Shown here: piece by piece, positions 50,993 to 59,496 of the stretch
Layout of the letters: the number at the start of each line of letters is the position of its first letter
Numbering within the stretch: position 1 is the first letter of the stretch
NCBI RefSeq assembly: GCF_002795245.1
Contig: NZ_PGVG01000001.1
Span: 124,001-188,000 of the forward strand
DNA length: 64,000 nt
DNA from: Bradyrhizobium forestalis
GTDB taxonomy: Bacteria; Pseudomonadota; Alphaproteobacteria; Rhizobiales; Xanthobacteraceae
Direction: 5' to 3'
The notes under the pieces: model-generated
Database searches by the model: none
Told to the model about the DNA's origin: nothing
The model's input: only the letters and a program-made list of their open reading frames with translations
Translations under genes and position numbers: made by a program

Positions 50993-51781
50993 ATGCAGTT
51001 CAAACACGTCACGCTCGATTTCGATGGATCGGTCGCGATCCTCAAGCTCGACCATCAGGAGGTGATGAACGCAGTCTCCGTGGATATGCTGGGCGGTCTC
51101 GCCGAGGCGCTCGATGCGATCGAGGAGAAGAAGGACGAGGTGCGCTGCGTCGTGCTGACCGGCGCGGGCCGCGCCTTCTGCACCGGTGCCAATCTCCAGG
51201 GGCGCAACAACCAGTCGAAGAAGACCAAGGCCGGCCTGACGCTGGAGACCGGCTTTCACCCGTTCCTGCGCCGCATCCGCAATCTGCACTGCCCGATCGT
51301 GACCGCGGTCAACGGCCCCGCCGCCGGCGCCGGCATGAGCTTCGCACTGCTCGGCGACATGATCCTGTGCGCGCGCTCGTCCTACTTCCTGCAAGCCTTC
51401 CGCCGCATCGGCCTCGTGCCGGATTGCGGCTCGACCTGGCTCTTGCCGCGGCTCGTCGGCCGGGCGCGCTCGATCGAATTGTCGCTGATGGGCGAGCGGC
51501 TGCCGGCCGAGAAGGCGCTGGAATGGGGCCTGGTCAACCGCGTCTACGACGACGGCGTGCTGATGGAGGAGGCGATGAAGCTCGCCCGCGAGCTCGCCAG
51601 CGGCCCGACCGTGGCGCTGTCGCTGATCCGCAAGCTCTACTGGGACAGCCCGGAAAATTCCTTCGAGGATCAGCTCAATCTCGAATTCCAGTGCCAGCTT
51701 CGCGCCGGCGACACCCAGGATTTTCGCGAGGGCGTCGGCGCGTTTCTTGAGAAGCGTCCCGCGCAGTTCAAGGGCAAATGA
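50993..51781 (+). CDS. Enoyl-CoA hydratase/isomerase family protein
   Basis: A 262-residue crotonase. The oxyanion-hole segments are GAGRAFCTGANLQG and NGPAAGAGMSFALLGDM; the region FRRIGLVPDCGSTWLLPRLVG has Asp and Gly in the place of the usual paired glutamates, as in PaaG-type isomerases. It likely hydrates or isomerises an enoyl-CoA. It overlaps the phosphotransferase-like gene by 4 bases (ATGA) and starts a three-gene operon that ends with DUF6285. Confidence 0.9.
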   Translation: MQFKHVTLDFDGSVAILKLDHQEVMNAVSVDMLGGLAEALDAIEEKKDEVRCVVLTGAGRAFCTGANLQGRNNQSKKTKAGLTLETGFHPFLRRIRNLHCPIVTAVNGPAAGAGMSFALLGDMILCARSSYFLQAFRRIGLVPDCGSTWLLPRLVGRARSIELSLMGERLPAEKALEWGLVNRVYDDGVLMEEAMKLARELASGPTVALSLIRKLYWDSPENSFEDQLNLEFQCQLRAGDTQDFREGVGAFLEKRPAQFKGK

Positions 51782-52764
51782 TCCAGGCGCAACTTTCCCG
51801 CAGCGTGGTGCGCTGGTGCGAAGGCGCGACCGGAGTCACCAGGGCCGCAAAGCTGTCCGGCGGCGCCAGCCAGGAAACCTGGCGCTTCGACATCATGCAT
51901 CCTGATGGGCCGATCGGCGCGATCCTGCGCCGCTCGCCGAAAGGCTATGGCGCCGCGCCAACGCGCGCGGCCGGTCTTGCCGCTGAAGCGCAGCTGATGC
52001 AGCTCGCTTATGAGGCCGGCGTGCCGTCGCCGCGCGTGATGCATGTGTTGGTGCCGGAAGACGATCTCGGCACCGGCTTCATCATGCAGCGGGTCGAGGG
52101 CGAGACCATCGCCCGCAAGATTCTTCGCGATGAGGATTACGCGGCGGCGCGGCCGCATCTCGCACGGCAGCTCGGCGGCATTCTCGCGGGCCTGCATGGG
52201 CTGCCGCAGGACAGGCTGCCGGAGCTGCGGTACATGACGGCGACGAAGGAGATCTCCGAGTTCGAACGCGACTATCGCAGCCTGAACTGGCCCAAGCCCG
52301 TGTTCGAGCTGGCGCTGCGCTGGCTGCGCGACCACGATCCCGGTCCCGCGGCCGAGACCACGCTGGTGCATGGCGATTTCCGCAACGGCAATCTCATCAT
52401 CGGCGCCGACGGCGTTCGCGCCGTGCTGGACTGGGAGCTCGCTCATCTCGGCGACCCCATGGAGGATCTCGGCTGGGTCTGCGTCAACTCCTGGCGTTTC
52501 GGCGAGATCGACAAGCCGGTCGGCGGTTTTGGCTCACGCGAGGAGCTGTTCGCGGGTTATGAGGCCGCAGGCCGCAGGGTCGAGCCTGCGCGCGTGAAAT
52601 TCTGGGAGGTGATGGGCACGCTGCGCTGGGGCATCATGTGCGGCGGCATGATGCAGCGGTTTCGCGAGGGGCCCGACCATTCCATGGAGCGCGCCATGAT
52701 CGGTCGCCGCGCCTCCGAGACCGAGATCGATCTGTTGCGGCTGTTGGCGCCGCGCGGGAGCTGA
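51778..52764 (+). CDS. APH-like phosphotransferase family protein associated with acyl-CoA metabolism
   Basis: A 328-residue aminoglycoside-phosphotransferase/choline-kinase-fold protein. The kinase motifs LVHGDFRNGNLIIG (catalytic loop) and AVLDWELAHLGDPMEDLGW (metal-binding Asp) are complete. Proteins of this type are fused to or encoded next to acyl-CoA dehydrogenases (ACAD10-like) and are thought to phosphorylate hydroxy-acyl substrates before dehydration. Here it lies between an enoyl-CoA hydratase and DUF6285, with an ACAD10/11-like enzyme gene nearby at 47917, so a hydroxyacyl-CoA kinase role is an attractive inference. Confidence 0.88.
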   Translation: MIQAQLSRSVVRWCEGATGVTRAAKLSGGASQETWRFDIMHPDGPIGAILRRSPKGYGAAPTRAAGLAAEAQLMQLAYEAGVPSPRVMHVLVPEDDLGTGFIMQRVEGETIARKILRDEDYAAARPHLARQLGGILAGLHGLPQDRLPELRYMTATKEISEFERDYRSLNWPKPVFELALRWLRDHDPGPAAETTLVHGDFRNGNLIIGADGVRAVLDWELAHLGDPMEDLGWVCVNSWRFGEIDKPVGGFGSREELFAGYEAAGRRVEPARVKFWEVMGTLRWGIMCGGMMQRFREGPDHSMERAMIGRRASETEIDLLRLLAPRGS

Positions 52765-52767
52765 CAC

Positions 52768-53145
52768 ATGCAGGACGAGCCGACCCCCATCGAGCTGACC
52801 AAGTCGGTCGCCGATTTCCTTCGCAACGACATCACGCCGCTGATCAGCGGCCACCAGGCCTTCAAGCTGCGCGTCGCCATCAACATCCTCGACCTCGTGA
52901 CGCGGCAACTGACGCAGGAGGAGGGGAGCGATGCGAGGGAGGTGGAGCGGCTGCGCGCTCTGCTCGGCATCGACGGCTCGGTCATGGAGCTCAACCGCGC
53001 GCTCGCCGAGCGCATCGCGAAAGGCGAGGTTGATCTGGCAACGCCTGGTCTCGCGGAACATCTGTGGGCGACCACGATGGACAAGCTCGCCGTGGACCAG
53101 CCGAGCTATGCGTCGTACAAGCGGGAGTTATCGCGAGGCGGATAG
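52768..53145 (+). CDS. DUF6285 domain protein
   Basis: A 125-residue, mostly helical, soluble protein beginning PIELTKSVADFLRNDITPLISG and ending in a PSYASYKRELSRGG tail. I assign it to DUF6285 by its pattern and by its place immediately after the phosphotransferase-like gene (3 bases), an arrangement that is common in actinobacteria and alphaproteobacteria. Function is unknown; a small accessory subunit or chaperone for the phosphotransferase or an acyl-CoA dehydrogenase is possible. Confidence 0.78.
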   Translation: MQDEPTPIELTKSVADFLRNDITPLISGHQAFKLRVAINILDLVTRQLTQEEGSDAREVERLRALLGIDGSVMELNRALAERIAKGEVDLATPGLAEHLWATTMDKLAVDQPSYASYKRELSRGG

Positions 53146-53164
53146 ACGCTTCCGCAACCTCGGT

Positions 53165-53285
53165 GTCATCGCCCGCCTAGTGCGCAATTGCGCACAGGGG
53201 CGGGCGATCCAGTATTCCAGAGACAGCAAAGATTGAACCGAGAGGCCGCGGCGTACTGGATGCCCCGGTCAAGCCGGGGCATGAC
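53165..53285. repeat. Intergenic palindromic repeat, family C
   Basis: Left GTCATCGCCCGCCTAGTGCG with GGGCGGGCGATCCAGTATTCC, right GGCGTACTGGATGCCCCGG with CGGGGCATGAC. It separates the convergent DUF6285 and enoyl-CoA hydratase genes. Confidence 0.8.
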
Positions 53286-53328
53286 AGCGGTGGTTGGGCG
53301 TAGACCTTCTGGGACGGCAGAGAGCGTC

Positions 53329-54108
53329 CTACCTCCCCACCCATTTCGGCGGCCGCTTCTCCGAAAATGCCTTCGGGCCCTCGATGTAATCCTGTGAGGC
53401 GACCATCGCCTTCACAGCCGGATAATCGCGCTGATCCGCGATCGCCTGCTCCAGCGACACGCCAAGCCCCTTCTGGATGGCCTGCTTCGAGGCCCGGATC
53501 GACATTGGCGAGTTCTTGGTGATCATCTCCGCCCAGCGCAGCGCGGCCGAAAGCGCCTCGCCCTGCGGCACCACCTCGTTGACGAAGCCGAGCTCAAAAC
53601 CCTCCTTGGCGCTGACATGGCGCGCGGTGAGGATCATGCCCATGGCGCGCTTCAGCCCGATCTGGCGCGGCAGCCGATGCAGGCCGCCGGCGAGCGCGGC
53701 GAGGCCGACGCGCGGCTCGGGCAGGGCGAAGGTCGCATTCTCCGAGGCGATGATGAGGTCGCAGGCGAGCGCGATCTCGAAGCCGCCGCCCATGGCGACG
53801 CCGTTCACCGCGGCGATGATCGGCTTGTCGCAGTCGAAGCGCGAGGTGAGGCCGGCAAAGCCGCCCTTGTCCCAGCCGCGCTTGCCGCCGGCGGCCTGCC
53901 ATTTCAGATCGTTGCCGGCGCAGAACGCCTTGTCGCCGCTGCCGGTGACGACCGCGATCCACTGTTCGGGATCGGCCGAGAAATCATCGAACACCTTCTG
54001 AAGCTCGAAATGCGCATCGGTGTGCAGGGCGTTGTAGACCTCGGGCCGCGACAGCGTGACGATCGTGATCGGTCCCTTGCGTTCCACCTTGGAAAATTTC
54101 AGCTCCAT
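53329..54108 (-). CDS. Enoyl-CoA hydratase/isomerase (crotonase) family protein
   Basis: A 259-residue crotonase with both oxyanion segments (DKAFCAGNDLKW and NGVAMGGGFEIALACD) and a glutamate-bearing FALPEPRVGLAALAGGLHRLPR region, so hydratase activity is plausible. The start at 54108 has a GGGAG site; the frame to 54306 is not conserved-looking. It is divergent from the acyl-CoA dehydrogenase gene across a 213-base region, and the two enzymes catalyse consecutive steps of beta-oxidation. Confidence 0.9.
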   Translation of the reverse strand: MELKFSKVERKGPITIVTLSRPEVYNALHTDAHFELQKVFDDFSADPEQWIAVVTGSGDKAFCAGNDLKWQAAGGKRGWDKGGFAGLTSRFDCDKPIIAAVNGVAMGGGFEIALACDLIIASENATFALPEPRVGLAALAGGLHRLPRQIGLKRAMGMILTARHVSAKEGFELGFVNEVVPQGEALSAALRWAEMITKNSPMSIRASKQAIQKGLGVSLEQAIADQRDYPAVKAMVASQDYIEGPKAFSEKRPPKWVGR

Positions 54109-54225
54109 CGCGCGCTCCCGCATTTTCTCGTGTCGGAATATTGCCGTCATACTACCGCGCGTCGGCGGCGGAGCACCATCGAATTGCGCTGGTGCGCCTT
54201 GCATAGCCGACACGTCTCGGCTTGC

Positions 54226-54255
54226 TTGACTTGCACGCGCTCTTCTCACCTTAAT
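54226..54255 (+). promoter_or_regulatory. Possible sigma-70 promoter of the acyl-CoA dehydrogenase gene
   Basis: TTGACT (54226-54231) and CTTAAT (54250-54255) are spaced by 18 bases in an AT-rich part of the divergent region, 67 bases before the GTG start at 54322. This is pattern matching only. Confidence 0.3.
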
Positions 54256-54321
54256 CGTTCCAAGCAAAAATGCGCCTAGCGCCTTAACGCAAAACGATAA
54301 AATCAATCCGGGAGAGAACCT

Positions 54322-55596
54322 GTGGATTTCTCATTGCCTGCCGATCTCGTCGCCTATCTCGGAGAGCTCGACCGTTTCATCGAACGCGAGATCAAGCCGC
54401 TGGAGGAGGCCGACGACAACATCCGCTTCTTCGACCACCGCCGCGAATGGGCGCGCACCGATTTCGAGAACGGTGGCCTGCCGCGGCATGAATGGGAAGC
54501 GCTGCTGCGCAAGGCCAAGGATCTCGCGGATGCCGCCGGGCATTTGCGCTTTCCGGTGCCGAAGCAATATGGCGGCAAGGATGGCTCGAACCTCTGGATG
54601 GCGGTGATCCGCGAGCATTTTGCCGCGAAAGGTCTCGGCCTGCACAACGACCTCCAGAACGAGCATTCCATCGTCGGCAACTTCCCCGTCGTGACCATGC
54701 TCGACCGCTACGGAAGCGCCGACCAGAAGGCGATGATCGACGGCTCGATCAGGGGCAAGTATCGCACCACCTTCGGCCTCACCGAGCCGCATCACGGCTC
54801 GGACGCCACCCACATGGAAACGCGCGCGGTGCCCGCGACCCGCGACAACGTCAAGGGCTGGATCATCAACGGCGAGAAGATGTGGACCACCGGCATGCAT
54901 GTCGCCACGCACTGCGCGCTGTTCGCGCGCACGTCAGGCAATGACGGCGATGCCCGCGGCATCACCTGCTTCCTGGTGCCGGCGAAGAGCCCTGGCGTGA
55001 AGGTCGAAGAGTATATGTGGACTTTCAACATGCCGACCGACCATCCGCGCGTCAGTTTTACGGATGTGTTCGTGCCTGAGGATGCGCTGTTTGGCGAGGT
55101 TGGCCGCGGCCTGTCGCTGGCACAGTGTTTTGTGCATCAGAACCGCATTCGCCAGGCGGCGAGCTCGCTCGGCGCCGCCGTCTACTGCATCAACGAGAGC
55201 GTGAAATACGCGCGTGAGCGCAAGCCGTTCGGCAAGGCGCTCGCCGAGAACCAGGCGATCCAGTTCCCGCTGGTCGAGCTCGCCACGCAAGCCGAGATGT
55301 TGCGCCTTCTGATCCGCAAGACCGCCTGGGAGATGGACCAGCTCACCGAGGAGCAGATCGAGCGCACGCTCTCCGACCGCGTCTCCATGTGCAACTATTT
55401 TGCAAACCGCCTCTGCTGCGAATCCGCCGACCGCGCCATGCAGGTCCATGGCGGCATGGGCTATTCACGCCACAAGCCGTTCGAGCACATCTACCGCCAC
55501 CACCGCCGCTACCGCATCACCGAGGGCAGCGAGGAGATCCAGATGCGCAAGGTGGCGGGGTTCTTGTTCGGCTATATGGGGCCGGGGAAGCATTAA
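54322..55596 (+). CDS. Acyl-CoA dehydrogenase
   Basis: A 424-residue acyl-CoA dehydrogenase starting at a GTG with a GGGAGAG site. Characteristic segments are TTFGLTEPHHGSDATHM, GWIINGEKMWTTG, a C-terminal MQVHGGMGYSRHKPFEHIYR and RITEGSEEIQMRKVAG, the last with the glutamate used in many family members. It performs FAD-dependent alpha-beta oxidation of an acyl-CoA. It is divergent from a crotonase gene and followed by a convergent acyl-CoA ligase gene. Confidence 0.92.
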   Translation: MDFSLPADLVAYLGELDRFIEREIKPLEEADDNIRFFDHRREWARTDFENGGLPRHEWEALLRKAKDLADAAGHLRFPVPKQYGGKDGSNLWMAVIREHFAAKGLGLHNDLQNEHSIVGNFPVVTMLDRYGSADQKAMIDGSIRGKYRTTFGLTEPHHGSDATHMETRAVPATRDNVKGWIINGEKMWTTGMHVATHCALFARTSGNDGDARGITCFLVPAKSPGVKVEEYMWTFNMPTDHPRVSFTDVFVPEDALFGEVGRGLSLAQCFVHQNRIRQAASSLGAAVYCINESVKYARERKPFGKALAENQAIQFPLVELATQAEMLRLLIRKTAWEMDQLTEEQIERTLSDRVSMCNYFANRLCCESADRAMQVHGGMGYSRHKPFEHIYRHHRRYRITEGSEEIQMRKVAGFLFGYMGPGKH

Positions 55597-55610
55597 GGCT
55601 CGCACCGCTA

Positions 55611-55701
55611 CTGGGTGGGCAAAGCGAAGCGTGCCCACCACTTTTGTTGCAAACGTGGAAGAATGGTGGGCACGGCGCTTTGCGCCTTTGCCCACCCTAC
55701 G
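55611..55701. repeat. Intergenic palindromic repeat, family D
   Basis: Left arm CTGGGTGGGCAAAGCGAAGCG with TGCCCACCACTT, right arm AATGGTGGGCACGGCG with GCCTTTGCCCACCCTACGGG. Same family as 22277-22390 and 49922-50012. Confidence 0.8.
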
Positions 55702-55712
55702 GGACCGCGGAT

Positions 55713-57293
55713 TCAATTCACCCTCCGATCCTTCCCCGTCCAATACGGCTCGCGCAATTGCCGTCGCAAGATCTTGCCGGACGGATTGCGCGGCAGCGCC
55801 GGCAGGAACTCCACGCTCTTCGGCGTCTTGTAGCCGGCGATGCGCTCGCGGGTGAAGTTGATGATGTCGGTCGCGGTCGCCTCTCTGCCGGGCTTCATCA
55901 CCACGACGGCCTTCACGGCCTCGCCCCATTTGTCGTCGGGCACGCCGATCACGGCAGCTTCCGCAACATCAGGATGATCGCACAGCGCGCTCTCGACCTC
56001 GGCAGGGTAGATGTTCTCGCCGCCGGAGATGATCATGTCCTTGATGCGGTCGTGGATGTAGAGATAGCCGTCCTCGTCCATGTAGCCGGCATCGCCCGTG
56101 CGCAGCCAGCCGTCACTGCGCAGCGTCGCGGCGGTCGCCTCCGGCAGGTTCCAGTAGCCCGCCATGTTCGAGCCGGATCGGGTCGCGATCTCGCCGACCT
56201 GCCGCGGCGGCAGCGGCTTGCCGTCCGCATCCAAAATCGCAATCTCGACGCCCGGCAGCGCCTTGCCGGCCGAGCGCATCCGCTCCAGTCCCTCGACGTG
56301 ATCTTCGGGAGGGAGTGCGACGATCGTGCCGGTCGTTTCCGTCATCCCATACAGCTGCACGAAGCCGCATTTGAAGACCTCGATGCACTCCTTCAATAGC
56401 GCCGCCGGTATCGGCGAGGCGCCGTAGAGCATGTATTTCAGCCGCGAGAAGTCGACCGCCTTGGCGCGCGGCTGCCGCACCACGAACTGCATCGCCGCCG
56501 GCACCATGAACAGTTTTGTGATGCCCGACTGCTCGAAGAAATCCAGCACCTTGGTCGGATCGAACTCGCGCGCGATCACGCCGCGGGCGCCGTGATAGAG
56601 CCCCATCACGCCCCAGCCGGAGCCGCCGATGTGGAAGACCGGCATCGCCACCAGCGAGACGTCGTCGGTCGACCACCGGTTCCATTCCGGCTTGTCCTCG
56701 GCATTGCCTGATTGCACCAGGTTGAGGAAGTTTGCGTGGCTCAGCATCGCGCCCTTCGGCTTGCCTGTGGTGCCCGAGGTGTAGAGCTGGATCGCGATGT
56801 CCTTGGTGTCGATCGGCACCTTCGGATCGTCGCCGCTCTGCGCATCGCGCCAGGCCGTAAAGTCCTGCCATTCCGGCGCGCCGCCCTCGGTGGTGATGAC
56901 GGTGCGCAGGCCGGGAAGCCGATCTCTGATCTGGCGAACCTGAGTAATGAACTCCGGCCCGACGAACAGCACCGGGGCCTTGCAGTCGTCAACGATGAAG
57001 GCGACCTCTGGCCCTGCGAGCCGCCAGTTCACCGGCGCCATGACCACGCCGGCTTTCATCGCGCCCATCAGCAGCTCGAAGTAGATGTCACTGTTCTTGC
57101 CGAGATAGGCGATGCGGTCGCCGCGTCTGACGCCCATTGCAATCAGCGCGTTGGCGACCTTGCTGGTCTTGACGTCGAACTCGGCAAAGCTGGTGAGACG
57201 GGCTTCAAATTCATAGGCGATCGCGTTGCCGCGGCTTTTCGCGCGCTCGCGCACCATGTCGGCGAGATTCGCCAGTTTCGGTGATGCGGACAT
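55713..57293 (-). CDS. Acyl-CoA synthetase (AMP-dependent, fatty-acid-CoA ligase type)
   Basis: A 526-residue ANL-superfamily ligase. Motifs: A3 P-loop YTSGTTGKPKGAMLSH, the adenine site YGMTETTGTIV, the hinge region TGDAGYMDEDGYLYIHDRIKD, the SGGENIYPAEVESAL segment, and the catalytic lysine in NPSGKILRRQLRE near the C-terminus. It activates a carboxylic acid to its acyl-CoA using ATP. Chain specificity is unknown. An SDR gene lies upstream on the same strand. Confidence 0.93.
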   Translation of the reverse strand: MSASPKLANLADMVRERAKSRGNAIAYEFEARLTSFAEFDVKTSKVANALIAMGVRRGDRIAYLGKNSDIYFELLMGAMKAGVVMAPVNWRLAGPEVAFIVDDCKAPVLFVGPEFITQVRQIRDRLPGLRTVITTEGGAPEWQDFTAWRDAQSGDDPKVPIDTKDIAIQLYTSGTTGKPKGAMLSHANFLNLVQSGNAEDKPEWNRWSTDDVSLVAMPVFHIGGSGWGVMGLYHGARGVIAREFDPTKVLDFFEQSGITKLFMVPAAMQFVVRQPRAKAVDFSRLKYMLYGASPIPAALLKECIEVFKCGFVQLYGMTETTGTIVALPPEDHVEGLERMRSAGKALPGVEIAILDADGKPLPPRQVGEIATRSGSNMAGYWNLPEATAATLRSDGWLRTGDAGYMDEDGYLYIHDRIKDMIISGGENIYPAEVESALCDHPDVAEAAVIGVPDDKWGEAVKAVVVMKPGREATATDIINFTRERIAGYKTPKSVEFLPALPRNPSGKILRRQLREPYWTGKDRRVN

Positions 57294-57377
57294 GTCTCTC
57301 CCGGGGTATTTTGCTTTTTATGCCGCGGAGTGTGGCGTCAACCGTGGGTGAAGACAAGGTGGGAGGGGGCACTCTGG

Positions 57378-57546
57378 TCTCGTGTCCCGGACGCGCTGCA
57401 GCGCTTTTGCGCTGCTGCGCAGAGCCGGGACCCATGCTGCTTCCGCGTTTGAAGTGCGCTGGACCCCGGCTCAGCAGCGCATCACGCCGAACTGGACGAT
57501 GCTTCGCATCGCCAGGGGCGTGCTGCGCTGCGTCCGGGGCACGAGA
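57378..57546. repeat. Intergenic palindromic repeat, family A
   Basis: Starts CTCGTGTCCCGGACGCGCTGC and ends GCGTCCGGGGCACGAG, with GAGCCGGGACCCATG and GGACCCCGGCTCAGC inner arms. Fourth copy of the family in this window; it abuts the SDR stop codon. Confidence 0.8.
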
Positions 57547-58419
57547 TCACCCTCTCTTCGCCCGGTCCTTCTCGTTCTGCGCCATGATGCTCTCGCGCGC
57601 AGTTTTCCAATCGTCGTCGCTCCAGTCGCGGAGCTGGTAGAAATTGCCGCCCATCGCGAGCGCCTGCGCGCCGTCCATGGCGATGGTCTCGCCGTTGATC
57701 CAGTCGCAGCCGCCGGAGATCAGGAACACCGCGAGGTTCTGCAATTCCTCCATGGTGCCGACCCGGCCCATCGGGTTCATCGCCTTGGTGCGCGCGCCGG
57801 CTTCATCGCCCGGCTTGATGCGCTTGCTCATGCCCTCGGTCGGGATTTCGCCGGGCGCAATGGTGTTGAGGCGGATGCCGTAGCGGCCCCATTCGGTCGC
57901 AAGCGACATCGTCATGGCATGGATCGCCGACTTGCTCATCGCCGACGGCACCACGTAGGGCGAACCGTTGCGCACCCAGGTCACGGTGATGGAGACGACA
58001 TTGCCGGGCTGCTTCAACGCGATCCAGCGCTTGCCGATCGCGTGCGTCACATAGAACGTGCCGTGCATGACGATGTTGGCGACCGCGTCGAAGCCGCGCG
58101 GTGACAGCTCCTCGGTGCGGGAGATGAAATTGCCGGCGGCGTTGTTGATGAGGTCGGTCAGCGGAGCCTCGCGGAAGATGTTCTCCACCATCTCCTCGAC
58201 CGCGAGCGCGTTGCGGATGTCGACGCCGTGGCTGGTGACGCGGCCGCCGTGGAGATCCATCAGCTCGGTCGCGGTCTCGTCGCACACGATCTTGCGCCGG
58301 CCGCAGATGTGCACCTCGGCGCCGAGCTGGAGGAAGCGCGCCGCCATGGACTTGCCGAGCCCGGTGCCGCCGCCGGTCACGAGGATGCGGCGTCCAGCCA
58401 GAAGATTTTCCTTGAACAT
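57547..58419 (-). CDS. SDR family oxidoreductase, 2,4-dienoyl-CoA reductase type
   Basis: A 290-residue short-chain dehydrogenase with cofactor motif VTGGGTGLGKSMA and NNAAGNF. The YxxxK site reads SAMSK (in VPSAMSKSAIHAMTMSLATEWG): the tyrosine is replaced, which is characteristic of 2,4-dienoyl-CoA reductases, as is the AIHAMT continuation. These NADPH enzymes remove double bonds in unsaturated fatty acids. Context among beta-oxidation genes supports this. It is divergent from a crotonase gene across about 100 bases. Confidence 0.87.
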   Translation of the reverse strand: MFKENLLAGRRILVTGGGTGLGKSMAARFLQLGAEVHICGRRKIVCDETATELMDLHGGRVTSHGVDIRNALAVEEMVENIFREAPLTDLINNAAGNFISRTEELSPRGFDAVANIVMHGTFYVTHAIGKRWIALKQPGNVVSITVTWVRNGSPYVVPSAMSKSAIHAMTMSLATEWGRYGIRLNTIAPGEIPTEGMSKRIKPGDEAGARTKAMNPMGRVGTMEELQNLAVFLISGGCDWINGETIAMDGAQALAMGGNFYQLRDWSDDDWKTARESIMAQNEKDRAKRG

Positions 58420-58525
58420 CGCTGTTTCTCCCGTACGGATTGTCAGTTAATTGGTCGATTGACTAAATCCGGCCGCCAGCGTCCTGTAAAGCGGCAACCG
58501 GTCAAGAACAGGGGAGAATTCGTCC

Positions 58526-59335
58526 ATGGAAGATCGCGTCCAGATCTCGATCTCGGAAGGCGTCGCCGACGTGCGCCTGGTGCGCGCCGACAAGATGAAT
58601 GCGCTGGATCAGGCGATGTTCGAGGCCCTCGTCGCCGCAACCGAGCGGCTTTCGAAGGACAAAGGCGTGCGCGTCGTCGTGCTGTCGGGCGAGGGCCGCG
58701 CCTTCTGCGCCGGGCTCGACATGGGGCGTTTTGCCGCCATGAAGGAGAAGGGCGGCAACGGAATTCCGGGGGGCGAAAATCGCGATCTCACGGTGCGCAC
58801 GCATGGCCAGGCGAACTTTCCGCAACAGGCGGTGTGGGGCTGGCGCCAGCTCCCGGTTCCCGTGATCGCGGCGGTGCACGGCGTCGCGTTCGGCGGTGGC
58901 TTCCAGCTCTCGCTCGGCGCGGATATGCGATTCCTCTCGCCCGATGCGCGGATGTCGGTCATGGAGATCAAATGGGGCCTCGTGCCTGACATGGCGGGCA
59001 CGCCGATCCTGGCCTCGCTCGTGCGCGACGATATTTTGCGCGATCTCACCTACATCGGGCGCATCTTCTCCGCGCAGGAGGCGATGACCTACGGCCTCGC
59101 CACGCGCATCTGCGACGATCCGCGCGCCGCCGCCCTCGAAGTCGCGCGCGAGATCGCCGGCAAGAGCCCCGATGCGATCCGTGCGGCCAAGCGGATGCTG
59201 AACAATCTCTCGGTCGATCCGGGCCCGGCGCTGCTGGCGGAATCGGTCGAGCAGCAGAAGCTGATCGGCAGTGCGAACCAGACCGAGGCGGTGCGCGCCA
59301 ATCTGGAGAAGCGCGAGCCGAAATTTGCGGATTAG
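58526..59335 (+). CDS. Crotonase/enoyl-CoA hydratase family protein
   Basis: A 269-residue crotonase. Oxyanion-hole segments are GEGRAFCAGLDMGRFAA and HGVAFGGGFQLSLGADMRF; the active-site region MEIKWGLVPDMAGTPILASLV lacks the paired glutamates of classical hydratases, so an isomerase, hydrolase or other crotonase reaction may apply. It is divergent from the dienoyl-CoA-reductase-like gene and precedes an acyl-CoA ligase gene on the same strand, with a palindromic repeat between them. Confidence 0.9.
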   Translation: MEDRVQISISEGVADVRLVRADKMNALDQAMFEALVAATERLSKDKGVRVVVLSGEGRAFCAGLDMGRFAAMKEKGGNGIPGGENRDLTVRTHGQANFPQQAVWGWRQLPVPVIAAVHGVAFGGGFQLSLGADMRFLSPDARMSVMEIKWGLVPDMAGTPILASLVRDDILRDLTYIGRIFSAQEAMTYGLATRICDDPRAAALEVAREIAGKSPDAIRAAKRMLNNLSVDPGPALLAESVEQQKLIGSANQTEAVRANLEKREPKFAD

Positions 59336-59341
59336 CTTTCT

Positions 59342-59446
59342 GTCATTCCGGGATGCGCCGTAGGCGCAGGCCCGGAATCCATCGAGCCGCATGTTCTGCC
59401 GTTAAATGGATTCCGGGTTCGATGCTTCGCATCGCCCCGGAATGAC
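59342..59446. repeat. Intergenic palindromic repeat, family B
   Basis: Outer arms GTCATTCCGGGATGCG and CGCCCCGGAATGAC, with inner GCCCGGAATCCAT and ATGGATTCCGGGTTC arms. Same family as 24583-24664 and the hairpin at 46715-46758. Confidence 0.8.
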
Positions 59447-59496
59447 GAGCTGAATGGTATCCACGCTTCAACCCGGCGAAAGATCGGAAAACAAAA

